The notes beneath the pieces are model-generated. The model searched no databases. It worked only from the letters and a program-made list of their open reading frames with translations, and was not told the DNA's origin. Positions 8,304-16,673 of a stretch of DNA of 64,000 nt are shown piece by piece. Position 1 is the stretch's first letter; the number at the start of each line of letters is the position of its first letter. Position numbers and translations under genes: made by a program. Source of the DNA: Spirosomataceae bacterium TFI 002. Lineage in GTDB: Bacteria > Bacteroidota > Bacteroidia > Cytophagales > Spirosomataceae. The stretch is from positions 2,852,001-2,916,000 of the forward strand of contig LT907983.1 in the NCBI GenBank assembly GCA_900230115.1. Direction: 5' to 3'.

Positions 8304-9437
8304 ATGAATTTAGAAAGGTCGATATACGGAAGTATTAAAGAACAATGCTTCAAAGGTAAAGTAGTAGTGCTTTTGGGTGCAAGACAGGTAGGTAAAACTA
8401 CACTTCTGAAGAAACTAAAAAGTGGTTTTGACGTGCCTTCCGTTTGGTTAAATGCAGATGAAGCGGATATTCTACAATCATTTATAGATGCAAAGACTAG
8501 TACAGCCCTATTGCAATTGATTGGTGAAGATACCAAACTTGTCATTATAGATGAGGCACAACAAATTCCGGGTATTGGCAAAAAACTCAAACTGATATAC
8601 GACAACTACCCAGAAATTCAGATTATAGCTACAGGTTCATCAGCTTTCGATCTTCAAAATGAAATGAACGAGCCCTTAACAGGTCGAAAGAGAGAATTTC
8701 ATCTCTTTCCTATTTCTTTTGGTGAGTTGGTTAAACACAATTCCTTAATAGAAGAAAAGCGACTTTTGGAAACTAGGCTTATTTATGGTTCTTACCCAGA
8801 GGTAATCAACAATGCGGGAAAGGAAAAAGAAGCATTGATAGAGATTGCGAACAGCTACTTATACAAAGACATTTTACAGTTTGACGGAATTAGAAAGTCC
8901 GCTGTGCTGCAAAAGCTTCTTCAAGCATTGGCATTACAATTAGGGAGCGAAGTAAGTTTTAATGAGCTCGCCAACACAATTGGGAATATTAACACAGCTA
9001 CGGTGGAGCGTTACCTTGACCTACTAGAGAAAGCATTTGTAGTATTTCAGCTACCAGCTCTATCTAGAAATATGCGAAATGAGATCAAAAAAGGGAAAAA
9101 ATACTATTTCTACGATAACGGTATTCGCAATGTTCTGATCAGTAACTTCAATCAAATCAACCTCAGAATAGACAAAGGGGCCTTATGGGAAAATTATCTC
9201 ATTGCTGAGCGTTTTAAAACACTATCCTATAAAAGGGAACCAGCAAACAAGTTTTTTTGGAGAACAAAGGATCAAGCTGAAATTGATTACATAGAAGAAT
9301 CAAATGGCCTTATGAATGCTTTTGAAATAAAGTGGAGTGATCAAAAAGCACGGTTTCCAAAGTCTTTTCTACAACACTATCCAGAAAACTCAACAACTTT
9401 AATTTCGAAAGAAAACTATTTTGATTTTTTGACCTAA
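8304..9437 (+). CDS. AAA-family ATPase with C-terminal DUF4143 domain
   Basis: The 377-residue protein combines an N-terminal AAA_14-type ATPase and a C-terminal DUF4143 domain. The P-loop is GARQVGKT at 25-32, Walker B is LVIIDEA at about 79-85, and the sensor ATGSSAFDL follows at 109-117. The C-terminal QAEIDYIEE...AFEIKW stretch resembles the D/E-x-K core of a PD-(D/E)XK nuclease fold, a known feature of this group. The function is not established; these genes are often scattered in variable copy number in Bacteroidota and archaea. ATG 8304 (MNLERSIYG) is preferred over upstream start codons because the promoter lies at 8272-8279. Confidence 0.88.
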   Translation: MNLERSIYGSIKEQCFKGKVVVLLGARQVGKTTLLKKLKSGFDVPSVWLNADEADILQSFIDAKTSTALLQLIGEDTKLVIIDEAQQIPGIGKKLKLIYDNYPEIQIIATGSSAFDLQNEMNEPLTGRKREFHLFPISFGELVKHNSLIEEKRLLETRLIYGSYPEVINNAGKEKEALIEIANSYLYKDILQFDGIRKSAVLQKLLQALALQLGSEVSFNELANTIGNINTATVERYLDLLEKAFVVFQLPALSRNMRNEIKKGKKYYFYDNGIRNVLISNFNQINLRIDKGALWENYLIAERFKTLSYKREPANKFFWRTKDQAEIDYIEESNGLMNAFEIKWSDQKARFPKSFLQHYPENSTTLISKENYFDFLT

Positions 9438-9489
9438 AAGAATTTGATTACTTGGTTCAAATTAGCTCACCATAAATTGCCAAAAACCT

Positions 9490-10245
9490 TTATAAACCTC
9501 TATCTCTTAGTTGTCTCAATGCTTCGTTAGAAAACACGAACTCATCGATTTCTTTCAGCTTGGCTTGCATGATAGTTTCGCTGTTTCCTTCCCATATTTT
9601 CTTTCCTTGGTATAGAAACATAATTTTCTGACCTATAGTGAGTACTGAGTTCATATCGTGTGTAATAACCACGGTTGTAATATCGTACTCATTGGTAATT
9701 TCTTTGATGAGCTCATCAATTTTAATGGCAGTAAGAGGATCTAAACCTGAGTTGGGTTCATCACAAAAAAGATATTTTGGATTCATTACAATTGCTCGGG
9801 CAATACCTACACGCTTTTTCATTCCACCCGAAATCTCTGATGGCATTCTTTTTCCAGTATCTCCAAGCCCGACGCGATCAAGACAAAATTGTACTCGATC
9901 TTCTTTCTCACTTTCAGCCATCGTAGTGAGCATATCTAGTGGAAAGCGAACATTTTGATGGACGGTCTTGGAATCGAAAAGGGCATTGCCTTGAAACAAC
10001 ACTCCCATTTCACGACGAACTTCTTTTTTTGCATCTGTTTCATCGCCAAGAAACTTTCTCCCGTCATATAAGACTTCTCCTTCTTCTGGTCGGATGAGGT
10101 CTAGCATGCACTTGAGCAAAACACTTTTTCCAGTTCCACTGGAGCCTATTACAAGGGTAGTTTGTCCTTTTTCAAAGGTTCCACTTATATCGTATAAAAC
10201 TTGGCGGCCATTGAATGACTTCGATATGTTTTTAATTTCTATCAC
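9490..10245 (-). CDS. mlaF: ABC transporter ATP-binding protein, MlaF type
   Basis: This 251-residue ATPase subunit of an MCE/Mla-type phospholipid transporter energises lipid movement between inner and outer membranes. It has the Walker A motif GSSGTGKS (34-41), the signature ISGGMKKR (138-145), the Walker B motif YLFCDEPNSGLDP (158-170) and the switch His in VVITHD. The permease gene lies 6 bases upstream, so the two are one operon. The usual third partner, a periplasmic MCE-domain MlaD protein, is not encoded next to them; the next gene downstream is on the opposite strand. The start is the ATG at 10243-10245. Confidence 0.92.
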   Translation of the reverse strand: MIEIKNISKSFNGRQVLYDISGTFEKGQTTLVIGSSGTGKSVLLKCMLDLIRPEEGEVLYDGRKFLGDETDAKKEVRREMGVLFQGNALFDSKTVHQNVRFPLDMLTTMAESEKEDRVQFCLDRVGLGDTGKRMPSEISGGMKKRVGIARAIVMNPKYLFCDEPNSGLDPLTAIKIDELIKEITNEYDITTVVITHDMNSVLTIGQKIMFLYQGKKIWEGNSETIMQAKLKEIDEFVFSNEALRQLRDRGL

Positions 10246-10251
10246 TTATTC

Positions 10252-10983
10252 TTAAGTCAAAAGTTCGGCTAAGAGGTAATCGGCAATCAAAATTGCAATA
10301 CAACTATTAGTAACAGCAGCTGTACTCGATTGACCTACTTCTAAAGCTCCTCCACGTGTGTTGAAGCCTTTATATGAAGATATTGTTGCAATCAAAAAGC
10401 CGAAAACAAAAGCTTTTACGATAGCAATGATAACATTATATGGTACAAACATGTATCGGATACCGTAGATGTATTCTTCTGGAGTCATAATACCAGAAAG
10501 GGTTCCAGCCAAATACCCACCGAATATTCCTAAAAAATCACTAAGTATGGCAAGCAAAGGAAACATAACCATGGCTGCAATTACCTTGGGTAATACCAAA
10601 TAGCTTGAAGAATTGATTCCCATTACCTCCAAAGCATCAATTTGCTCTGTAATTCTCATGGTGCCTAATTCGCCAGCTATATTAGATCCTACTTTTCCTG
10701 CAAGAACGACACACATGAAAGTAGAACTAAGTTCTAGCAAAACCATGTCTCTTACCACATTACTCACAATGTAAGTTGGGACAAAAGGGCTTACCAGGTT
10801 GGCGTAAATCTGAACACAAGTAACCGCACCAATGAAGAGGGCTACAATAGAAATAATGAGTATTGAGTTTGTTCCTATCTTAACGCACTCATCCATAAAT
10901 CGCTCCCAGTATACTTTCAACGACTCTCGACGAACCACCAGGCTACCTAAAAACAAGAAGAATTTTCCTACAACTGTTAGCAT
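10252..10983 (-). CDS. mlaE: MlaE family lipid ABC transporter permease
   Basis: The 243-residue integral membrane protein has about five to six hydrophobic helices and the MlaE-type pattern: TCVQIYANLVSPF in the second hydrophobic region, GKVGSNIAGELGTMRITEQI (the conserved cytoplasmic motif interacting with the ATPase), then ALEVMGINSSSYLVLPKV. It is the permease partner of the downstream MlaF-like ATPase and sits in the inner membrane. Promoter signals in the divergent gap to the next gene are not distinct. It is close to the standard family length, so it is complete. Confidence 0.92.
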   Translation of the reverse strand: MLTVVGKFFLFLGSLVVRRESLKVYWERFMDECVKIGTNSILIISIVALFIGAVTCVQIYANLVSPFVPTYIVSNVVRDMVLLELSSTFMCVVLAGKVGSNIAGELGTMRITEQIDALEVMGINSSSYLVLPKVIAAMVMFPLLAILSDFLGIFGGYLAGTLSGIMTPEEYIYGIRYMFVPYNVIIAIVKAFVFGFLIATISSYKGFNTRGGALEVGQSSTAAVTNSCIAILIADYLLAELLT

Positions 10984-11128
10984 AAACGGCTTTTAAACTA
11001 GCAAAACAAAGGTAAGTTTTTAGTAATTGCCTAGAAACTTATTCTATTAAAAGAATAACAACATTCTTGCCGAAAGCCTGTTATTAGGTCTTAGCAATTT
11101 GTTTATTTGTAATTATCAAAAAATAAAA

Positions 11129-11830
11129 ATGGGTTTAGCAGTAATTACAGGAGGGTCAAAAGGAATAGGGAGAGCCATAGCAGAAGCTTTTGCAGCTGGA
11201 GGTTATGAGGTTTTAATCAATGCCAGAAATGAACAAGAGCTTAATGATACCAAAGCAGAAATTGAAAAACAATTTGGCGTTAAGTGTCATGTTTTTGCCG
11301 CTGACTTATCTTCAAAAAAAGATTGTAATGCCCTAGTTGCTTACGTGAAATCACTGAATCTACCCCTTGATGCTTTGGTAAACAATGCAGGAAAGTTTGC
11401 AATGGGACCATTAATGGGAGTTGAAAATGATGATTTGGAGCAACTCATCGAAACCAACCTTTATTCGGCTTTTTGGTTAACTAGAGGTTTTTATGATTTG
11501 CTAAAAGCAAGTGGGAAAGCCCATGTTTTTAATATTTGCTCTATAGCTAGTTTATCGGCTTATCCCAACTCGGGAGCTTATACGGTTTCAAAATTTGCGA
11601 TGCTAGGATTGAGTAAATCCTTGAGAATGGAGCTTATGCCTGATAATATTAAAGTTACATCTATAATGCCAGGTGCTACGTATACTAGTAGTTGGGATGG
11701 GGTAGACATTCCAGAGTCTAGGTTTATGAAAGCAAGCGATGTCGCAGAAAGCGTTTGGTCTGCTTTCCAATTATCCCCTTCTGCAGTTGTAGAAGAGATC
11801 GTATTAAGACCAATATTGGGCGACATATAA
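11129..11830 (+). CDS. short-chain dehydrogenase/reductase (SDR)
   Basis: A 233-residue classical SDR using NAD(P)H. The glycine-rich cofactor motif TGGSKGIG is at residues 7-14, NNAGKF follows the fourth strand, and the catalytic Ser-Tyr-Lys set is ICSIAS...YTVSK. The substrate is not determined; such proteins range from 3-oxoacyl-ACP reductase to sepiapterin-reductase-like enzymes, and this one has the short C-terminus of the latter group. ATG 11129 (MGLAVITGG) is chosen because residues before it lack family similarity. It is divergent from the mlaE operon and has its own transcription unit. Confidence 0.88.
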   Translation: MGLAVITGGSKGIGRAIAEAFAAGGYEVLINARNEQELNDTKAEIEKQFGVKCHVFAADLSSKKDCNALVAYVKSLNLPLDALVNNAGKFAMGPLMGVENDDLEQLIETNLYSAFWLTRGFYDLLKASGKAHVFNICSIASLSAYPNSGAYTVSKFAMLGLSKSLRMELMPDNIKVTSIMPGATYTSSWDGVDIPESRFMKASDVAESVWSAFQLSPSAVVEEIVLRPILGDI

Positions 11831-11847
11831 AAAGAAACTGAATCCTA

Positions 11848-11880
11848 TTGGGATGGACAAAAGTCAATTAACTATTTTTG
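11848..11880 (+). promoter_or_regulatory. promoter of the DUF5606 gene
   Basis: TTG at 11848-11850 and TATTTTTG at 11873-11880 with a 22-base spacer match the phylum consensus. The predicted start of transcription is about 20 bases before the ATG at 11908. Confidence 0.65.
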
Positions 11881-11907
11881 CATCCGCATTTAAGAAATGA
11901 TTAAAAA

Positions 11908-12432
11908 ATGGAAAATTTAAAAGACGTAGCACATATAGCAGGAAGACCAGGTTTGTACAAAATTGTAAAGCCAGGTAGGTCAGGAGTCATTGTAGAATCA
12001 CTAGATGATGTCAAGAAAAAGGAGATTGTGAATGTGAATGCGAAAGTTTCCGTTTTGAAAGACATTTCAATCTACAGTCTTGATTTCAATAAGTCGACTC
12101 CGCTTGGAGATATCTTCAATACTTGTCGTGAGAAGCATGGCGAAAAAATAGACTTAGACGTTAAAAGCTTAAGCAAAGAAGAGTTTTTCGCCTTTTTTGA
12201 AGAAATAATGCCTGATTTCGATAAAGAAAGAGTTTATCCTTCAGATGTGAAAAAGATCATTCAGTGGTACAACGTCCTTTCTGAAAGAATGCCTGAGCTA
12301 TTTGTAAAGGAAGAAACTCCAGAAGAAAAGGCTCCTGCGAAAGAGAAAAAAGCTCCTGCCAAAGAAAAATCAACTGAAGCTAAAAAGCCAGCTGCTAAAA
12401 AAGCTGCTGCGAAAAAAGAACCTAAAAAGTAA
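11908..12432 (+). CDS. DUF5606 domain protein with Lys/Ala/Pro-rich tail
   Basis: The first 135 residues match the DUF5606 family, common in Bacteroidota and of unknown function: LKDVAHIAGRPGLYKIVKP, then a strand-rich domain like a small barrel (GVIVESLDDVKKKEIVN), then a helical part ending in VLSERMPELF. The last 40 residues are a low-complexity tail of repeated KAPAKEK and KKPAAKKAA units, very basic, resembling tails that bind nucleic acid or polyanions. There is no signal peptide, so the protein is cytoplasmic. A consensus promoter lies just upstream. The DUF5606 assignment is from memory of the family; the function stays open. Confidence 0.85.
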   Translation: MENLKDVAHIAGRPGLYKIVKPGRSGVIVESLDDVKKKEIVNVNAKVSVLKDISIYSLDFNKSTPLGDIFNTCREKHGEKIDLDVKSLSKEEFFAFFEEIMPDFDKERVYPSDVKKIIQWYNVLSERMPELFVKEETPEEKAPAKEKKAPAKEKSTEAKKPAAKKAAAKKEPKK

Positions 12433-12509
12433 TCTCTAGGGCTTAGTTTACATTTTGCACCAAAAGATAACTCTTAAACGGAGTTTACTTTTAGAAAATA
12501 GCATTTGAG

Positions 12510-12541
12510 GCTACAATTACTTTTCAGAAAGTAATTGTAGC
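12510..12541. terminator. perfect 14-bp hairpin covering the trehalase stop codon
   Basis: GCTACAATTACTTT at 12510-12523 and its exact complement AAAGTAATTGTAGC at 12528-12541 surround a TCAG loop. The last codons and TAA stop of the trehalase gene lie within this palindrome. No clear T tract follows on either strand, so it may work as an mRNA 3' stabiliser or as a weak bidirectional terminator between the two convergent genes. Confidence 0.6.
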
Positions 12542-14115
12542 AATACTCCATTTGTCCATCCAAAACCATCTTGCACAGGATATTCACCACCACCTGCCAG
12601 TAAGCTAAGGTCATTCACATTGTACTTTTCTACTAGCTTTCTTGTGTTTTGAAACACTCTTTTGTTATTAGATATCCATCGAGTTTTGATTTCCTCTGCG
12701 AGTTCTTTGTGTCCATAGTTACGCAATCCTTCTATAGCTAGCCATTGCAATGGTGCCCATCCATTGGGAGCATCCCATTGCTGACCTATGTCGTTCAAAG
12801 TACTAGGTAAACCACCAGGTCTTAAAAATTGCTCTTTTAATACTTTCGCTACACCATCAGCTTGTTCTTGACTTGCCATTTTAAAAGCTAACGGATAAAC
12901 TGCAGCCAAGGAGAGAATTTTTGTTTTTTCTTTCTTCACAAAGTCATAATCCATAAAAAAGCCACTTTCACTATCCCAGCAAAACTTGGTTAAAGCTGCT
13001 TTTCGTTTCTCCATCAATATTTTAAAATTGTCAGCATAATATGACTCTCCTTTTAATCGGTACGCTCTTTCTAGTGTACTTTCCAATTGATATAAAAGTG
13101 CATTTAAATCTACAGGGACAATATCTGTAGTGTGAATCGTCTCGAGTGTTTTTCCATCTGCAAGCCATCTGCTAGAATAGTCCCAACCCGACTCAGCACC
13201 TGATCTAAGGTGATTATATACTGTTTTTATTTCCCTGCCAGATCGTTTCGCAGTAGCGACGTCCTCTTTGTAAGCTTCAGGTCTAGGTTTATCGCTTTCG
13301 TCGCAATACCTGTTTAATAAATTATCTTTTTCTACAAATACCACTTTCTTGAATGCTAACTCTCCTTTTGCTTTTAGCTCTTCTTGTTTTGCAGCTTCTT
13401 CTCTGTCTATGGCGGACATCCAATATTGATATTCTTTTTGTAACTGAGGAAGGAACTTGACCAAAACCTGCTCATCATTTCTTGTTTTGGCAAGGAGTTC
13501 TACCATTGAAGCAAAAAATGGTGGTTGTGATCGAGAAAGATAATAACTTCTATTTCCGTTGGGGACATGTCCAAAATCTTGGATCAGTTGGGCGAAATTG
13601 ACAATCATGTTTTCGATTAATGTATCTTTCCCTGACTGAGCAAGACCGAGCATGGTGAAGTAACTATCCCAATAATATACTTCTCTAAATCTTCCTCCAG
13701 GGACTACATAAGGTTTTCTGAGAGGAATGAGTGAGCCTCCATCTGCTTTGGGTTCTCTGGTGAGAATAGGCCAAAGTTCTTTGATATGTTCCTCTATTGT
13801 TAAATTGGGGTTGGATTCAAAATCTTTAGAATTAGTTTGTGGCACTTCAAACTTTTCGTAAACAAATGCTTTTAAATCAAAGCCAGGTGTGTCTTTTTGC
13901 TTTTCGTAGGTATCAATAATTTCTTTCGAGCTAGTTTTTGGAACACAATCTACAAAGGTTTTAGAATCTGGAAATATTGTTGATAATTGTACCTTTTCGA
14001 AAAGTTCACCATATTCCTCGTCTGGAGACTTGTAGTCTTTGGTTCTTACGGCATCACCGCAAGAAATAATGATGGTACTAAAAAATAGTAGGAATAAAAT
14101 TTTACTAACACGCAT
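12517..14115 (-). CDS. alpha,alpha-trehalase (GH37), lipoprotein
   Basis: This enzyme hydrolyses trehalose to two glucose molecules. The 532-residue product carries both GH37 signatures: PGGRFREVYYWDSY at about 138-151 and QWDAPNGWAPLQW near 443. The catalytic acid should be the Asp in ESGWDYSSRW near 305, and the base the Glu in GGGEYPVQDGFGWTNG near the C-terminus, as in Tre37A of E. coli. The N-terminus has a lipoprotein signal with Cys 19 (TIIISCGD), so it is exported and probably anchored at the envelope, suggesting use of external or periplasmic trehalose. It is a single gene facing the DUF5606 gene. Confidence 0.93.
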   Translation of the reverse strand: MRVSKILFLLFFSTIIISCGDAVRTKDYKSPDEEYGELFEKVQLSTIFPDSKTFVDCVPKTSSKEIIDTYEKQKDTPGFDLKAFVYEKFEVPQTNSKDFESNPNLTIEEHIKELWPILTREPKADGGSLIPLRKPYVVPGGRFREVYYWDSYFTMLGLAQSGKDTLIENMIVNFAQLIQDFGHVPNGNRSYYLSRSQPPFFASMVELLAKTRNDEQVLVKFLPQLQKEYQYWMSAIDREEAAKQEELKAKGELAFKKVVFVEKDNLLNRYCDESDKPRPEAYKEDVATAKRSGREIKTVYNHLRSGAESGWDYSSRWLADGKTLETIHTTDIVPVDLNALLYQLESTLERAYRLKGESYYADNFKILMEKRKAALTKFCWDSESGFFMDYDFVKKEKTKILSLAAVYPLAFKMASQEQADGVAKVLKEQFLRPGGLPSTLNDIGQQWDAPNGWAPLQWLAIEGLRNYGHKELAEEIKTRWISNNKRVFQNTRKLVEKYNVNDLSLLAGGGEYPVQDGFGWTNGVLLQLLSEK

Positions 14116-14211
14116 TTGTTCGTCGTTAAATAATAAAATGAACTACGAAAGCCTTCATTTTATGAATTAGATTCAATTGTTTGTAATTTGCTTCAAAAAT
14201 AACAGATCCAC

Positions 14212-15114
14212 ATGAGGTCATTAACCTTATTACTATTACTTCCGATTTTTGTTTTCGCTCAGCAGGAGCAATGCAAACTTACAAAGACTTCGTCCTATGT
14301 AGGTGAAACCTTACAATTTGAATTTACCTATACCTATAATTCTCAAGGAAAGATATTGACCGAAAAAGAATTCAGAACGGAAGGTCCGGGTAGTTTCACA
14401 TTGGGAAAAACTTATACTTACAATGAAAAAGGTTTTGTTTCAAAAATCACAAGTACCCAAAATGGGGACTTTAGATCTAATACTTTTCGTGAGTATGATA
14501 AGTTAGGAAACATGATCAGTGAAGTAGAAAGTACCACTGAAGTAAGTGAACCGCTAAACAGAGTTGCAATATTGGGCAATAGTAGAGAAAAGCTGTTTTA
14601 CGAGAAAAACGGAACAGTAGGAGCCAGAGAAGTAGAAGTTAAAGATGTTGATGGCAATGTAATATTGAAGGAAATAAGAGGACCACAAGGTGAACTCTAC
14701 AGTGCTGTCTCCACAAAATATAATTCAAAAAAAGAAGTCACCTATAGCAAAAGCAATGATGTGGTAGGAAACCTAATTGAAGAAAAGTATTACCAATTTG
14801 ATGCAGGCCAAAAGCTGGTAAAAGATAGCACGGCGATCAATGGAGTGATAAATGAAAGAACATTGTATCAGTACGATAATAAAGGTTTTTTGATAAAAAA
14901 ATCTTTACTTGGAGCAAATTCTGCTGTGGAGTACGTCATTGATTATAAAGTAGATTCGGAAGGGAATACCATAGAGGAAAGCTTCATTTATAAAGGGGAA
15001 CTTCTCAATAGAAAGGTTTATACTTATCTTGGAAAACAAGTTTCGAAAGAAGAACAATATAACAACAAAGGAGACCTAGTAAGAACAAGAACTTGGGAGT
15101 ACAATTGCAACTAA
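14212..15114 (+). CDS. exported YD-repeat-like protein of unknown function
   Basis: The 300-residue product has a clear signal peptide ([15 protein letters not shown]) and a body made of tandem beta-hairpin units of the form [54 protein letters not shown], reminiscent of YD/RHS repeats. About eight such units can be counted. There is no toxin domain or membrane anchor, so it is not a classical RHS toxin. It is presumably periplasmic or surface-exposed. nadA follows after seven bases and is likely cotranscribed, although no functional tie is evident. Confidence 0.75.
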   Translation: MRSLTLLLLLPIFVFAQQEQCKLTKTSSYVGETLQFEFTYTYNSQGKILTEKEFRTEGPGSFTLGKTYTYNEKGFVSKITSTQNGDFRSNTFREYDKLGNMISEVESTTEVSEPLNRVAILGNSREKLFYEKNGTVGAREVEVKDVDGNVILKEIRGPQGELYSAVSTKYNSKKEVTYSKSNDVVGNLIEEKYYQFDAGQKLVKDSTAINGVINERTLYQYDNKGFLIKKSLLGANSAVEYVIDYKVDSEGNTIEESFIYKGELLNRKVYTYLGKQVSKEEQYNNKGDLVRTRTWEYNCN

Positions 15115-15121
15115 AAGAGAT

Positions 15122-16081
15122 ATGAGCAAGGAAAAAATAGATTTCGTAAAAGAAATTGAGAGACTGAAAAAAGAAAAGAATGCGGTTATACTAGCCCATT
15201 ATTATCAAACAGCCGATATCCAGGATGTCGCAGATTACATTGGAGATAGCTTAGGTTTATCTCAACAAGCTGCCAAAACCAAAGCGGATGTAATAGTATT
15301 TGCAGGAGTTCGCTTTATGGCCGAAACTGCAAAGATTCTTTCTCCAAAGAAAAAAGTTGTATTGCCAGATATTAACGCCGGATGTTCACTTGAAGAGAGT
15401 GCTCCAGCGGATAAATTCATCGCTTTTAAAGCTCAGTATCCAGATGCAGTTGTGATTTCATATGTTAATTGTTCAGCTGAATTAAAAACACTTACAGACA
15501 TTGTATGTACTAGTACCAATGCAGTGAAAATAGTGGAAAGTGTGCCTAAGGATAAGCAGATCATATTTGCCCCTGATAAGAACCTTGGTGCTTACCTCAA
15601 TAGAGTTACAGGTAGAGACATGATTTTGTGGGATGGTGCTTGTATGGTTCACGAGACATTCTCGGCAAAAATGGTGAAAGAACTTAAGTTAAAGCATCCA
15701 GAAGCGGTGTTTATTGCACATCCAGAGAGTGAAGAGGCTGTACTTGAAGTAGCTGAGTTTATTGGAAGCACAACAGGGTTACTTAAGCATACGATGAGTA
15801 ATCCAGCTAAGGAATTTATTGTAGCAACAGAATCTGGGATTTTACATCAAATGCGAAAAGCTTCGCCAGATAAGAAATTTGTTGTGGCTCCGAGTGTAAA
15901 AAACGGACAAGCTTGTCAAGCTTGTGGAGATTGCCCTCACATGAAGCTTAATACAATGGAGAAGCTTTACAATTGTCTTAAAGATGAGAGTCCAGAGATT
16001 GTTCTTTCCAAAGATATTTTAAAAGCAGCTAAAGCTCCGATCGATAAAATGCTTGAGATTTCAGCGAAATTTGGCTTGTAA
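15122..16081 (+). CDS. nadA: quinolinate synthase
   Basis: NadA condenses iminoaspartate (made by NadB) with dihydroxyacetone phosphate to quinolinate in NAD synthesis. It carries a [4Fe-4S] cluster in the cytoplasm. Of its 319 residues, the three cluster cysteines should be Cys117 (YVNCSAELK), Cys174 (WDGACMVH) and one of the group Cys265/268/271 (ACQACGDCP). The substrate motif [15 protein letters not shown] is at 24-38. nadB and nadC are not within view. Length and motifs are complete, so the gene should be functional. Confidence 0.96.
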   Translation: MSKEKIDFVKEIERLKKEKNAVILAHYYQTADIQDVADYIGDSLGLSQQAAKTKADVIVFAGVRFMAETAKILSPKKKVVLPDINAGCSLEESAPADKFIAFKAQYPDAVVISYVNCSAELKTLTDIVCTSTNAVKIVESVPKDKQIIFAPDKNLGAYLNRVTGRDMILWDGACMVHETFSAKMVKELKLKHPEAVFIAHPESEEAVLEVAEFIGSTTGLLKHTMSNPAKEFIVATESGILHQMRKASPDKKFVVAPSVKNGQACQACGDCPHMKLNTMEKLYNCLKDESPEIVLSKDILKAAKAPIDKMLEISAKFGL

Positions 16082-16095
16082 GAGTTTTACGGAAT

Positions 16096-16545
16096 ATGAA
16101 ACTTAACTACGTTTCTTGGACTATTTTTTTGATCACTGTTATATATGTGGTTTTCATATATGGCGGTTTACCAGACAAAGTTCCAGCTCATTTCGACTTA
16201 CAAGGAAATCCCAATCGATATGATGGGAAAGGTGCTTTTTGGGGGATTTTAGGAATCGAGTTATTTGTGCTAGGTATATTTCAATTGGTTTCAAAAATGG
16301 ACCCGGAGGCTATGAACTACCCCGTTAAGCTTACAAAAGAAAACAAAGAGTTTCAATTCAAGAATAATCAGATTACCCTACAAGGAATGGGTGTTTTGAT
16401 TGCATTACTTATCTTAAGTATTGTAAGGTACATGCATCAAAAAACAATCAATCCAGATTATCCGATGATAATTGTAGACATTTTGATTGTGTCAATTTTT
16501 GTGTTTACAGGTTGGAGAATTTACTTGAGTGTTAAGAATAAATGA
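16096..16545 (+). CDS. DUF1648 domain membrane protein
   Basis: This 149-residue integral membrane protein starts with a hydrophobic helix and the DUF1648 signature PDKVPAHFDLQGNPNRY at about 27-43, followed by two to three more helices (GILGIELFVLGIFQL, GVLIALLILSIVRYM, IIVDILIVSIFVFTGW). Members of this family are short SdpI-like inner membrane proteins; some take part in immunity to toxic peptides, but most have no known role. It follows nadA by 14 bases and probably belongs to the same operon. Confidence 0.85.
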   Translation: MKLNYVSWTIFLITVIYVVFIYGGLPDKVPAHFDLQGNPNRYDGKGAFWGILGIELFVLGIFQLVSKMDPEAMNYPVKLTKENKEFQFKNNQITLQGMGVLIALLILSIVRYMHQKTINPDYPMIIVDILIVSIFVFTGWRIYLSVKNK

Positions 16546-16593
16546 TTGTAAAAAGCATACTTTTTCACTTTTCAAAACTGATTGAATGAATAT

Positions 16594-16628
16594 AAAAAAG
16601 ACGTCGAATCTAATCGACCTCTTTTTTT
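16594..16628. terminator. bidirectional rho-independent terminator
   Basis: AAAAAAGACGTCGA, a six-base loop, then TCGACCTCTTTTTTT form a hairpin with A and T tracts on the two sides and one mismatch in the stem. It lies between the convergent DUF1648 and TonB-receptor genes and can serve both strands. Confidence 0.75.
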
Positions 16629-16673
16629 GATAAATACCCAACTCTCATTGAGCTTATAATATAAAGTGGAGGT

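Noticed and set aside
14212-15114. YD-repeat protein as an RHS toxin
   Set aside because: There is no RHS core box, toxin C-terminus or immunity gene; the length is far below that of RHS toxins.
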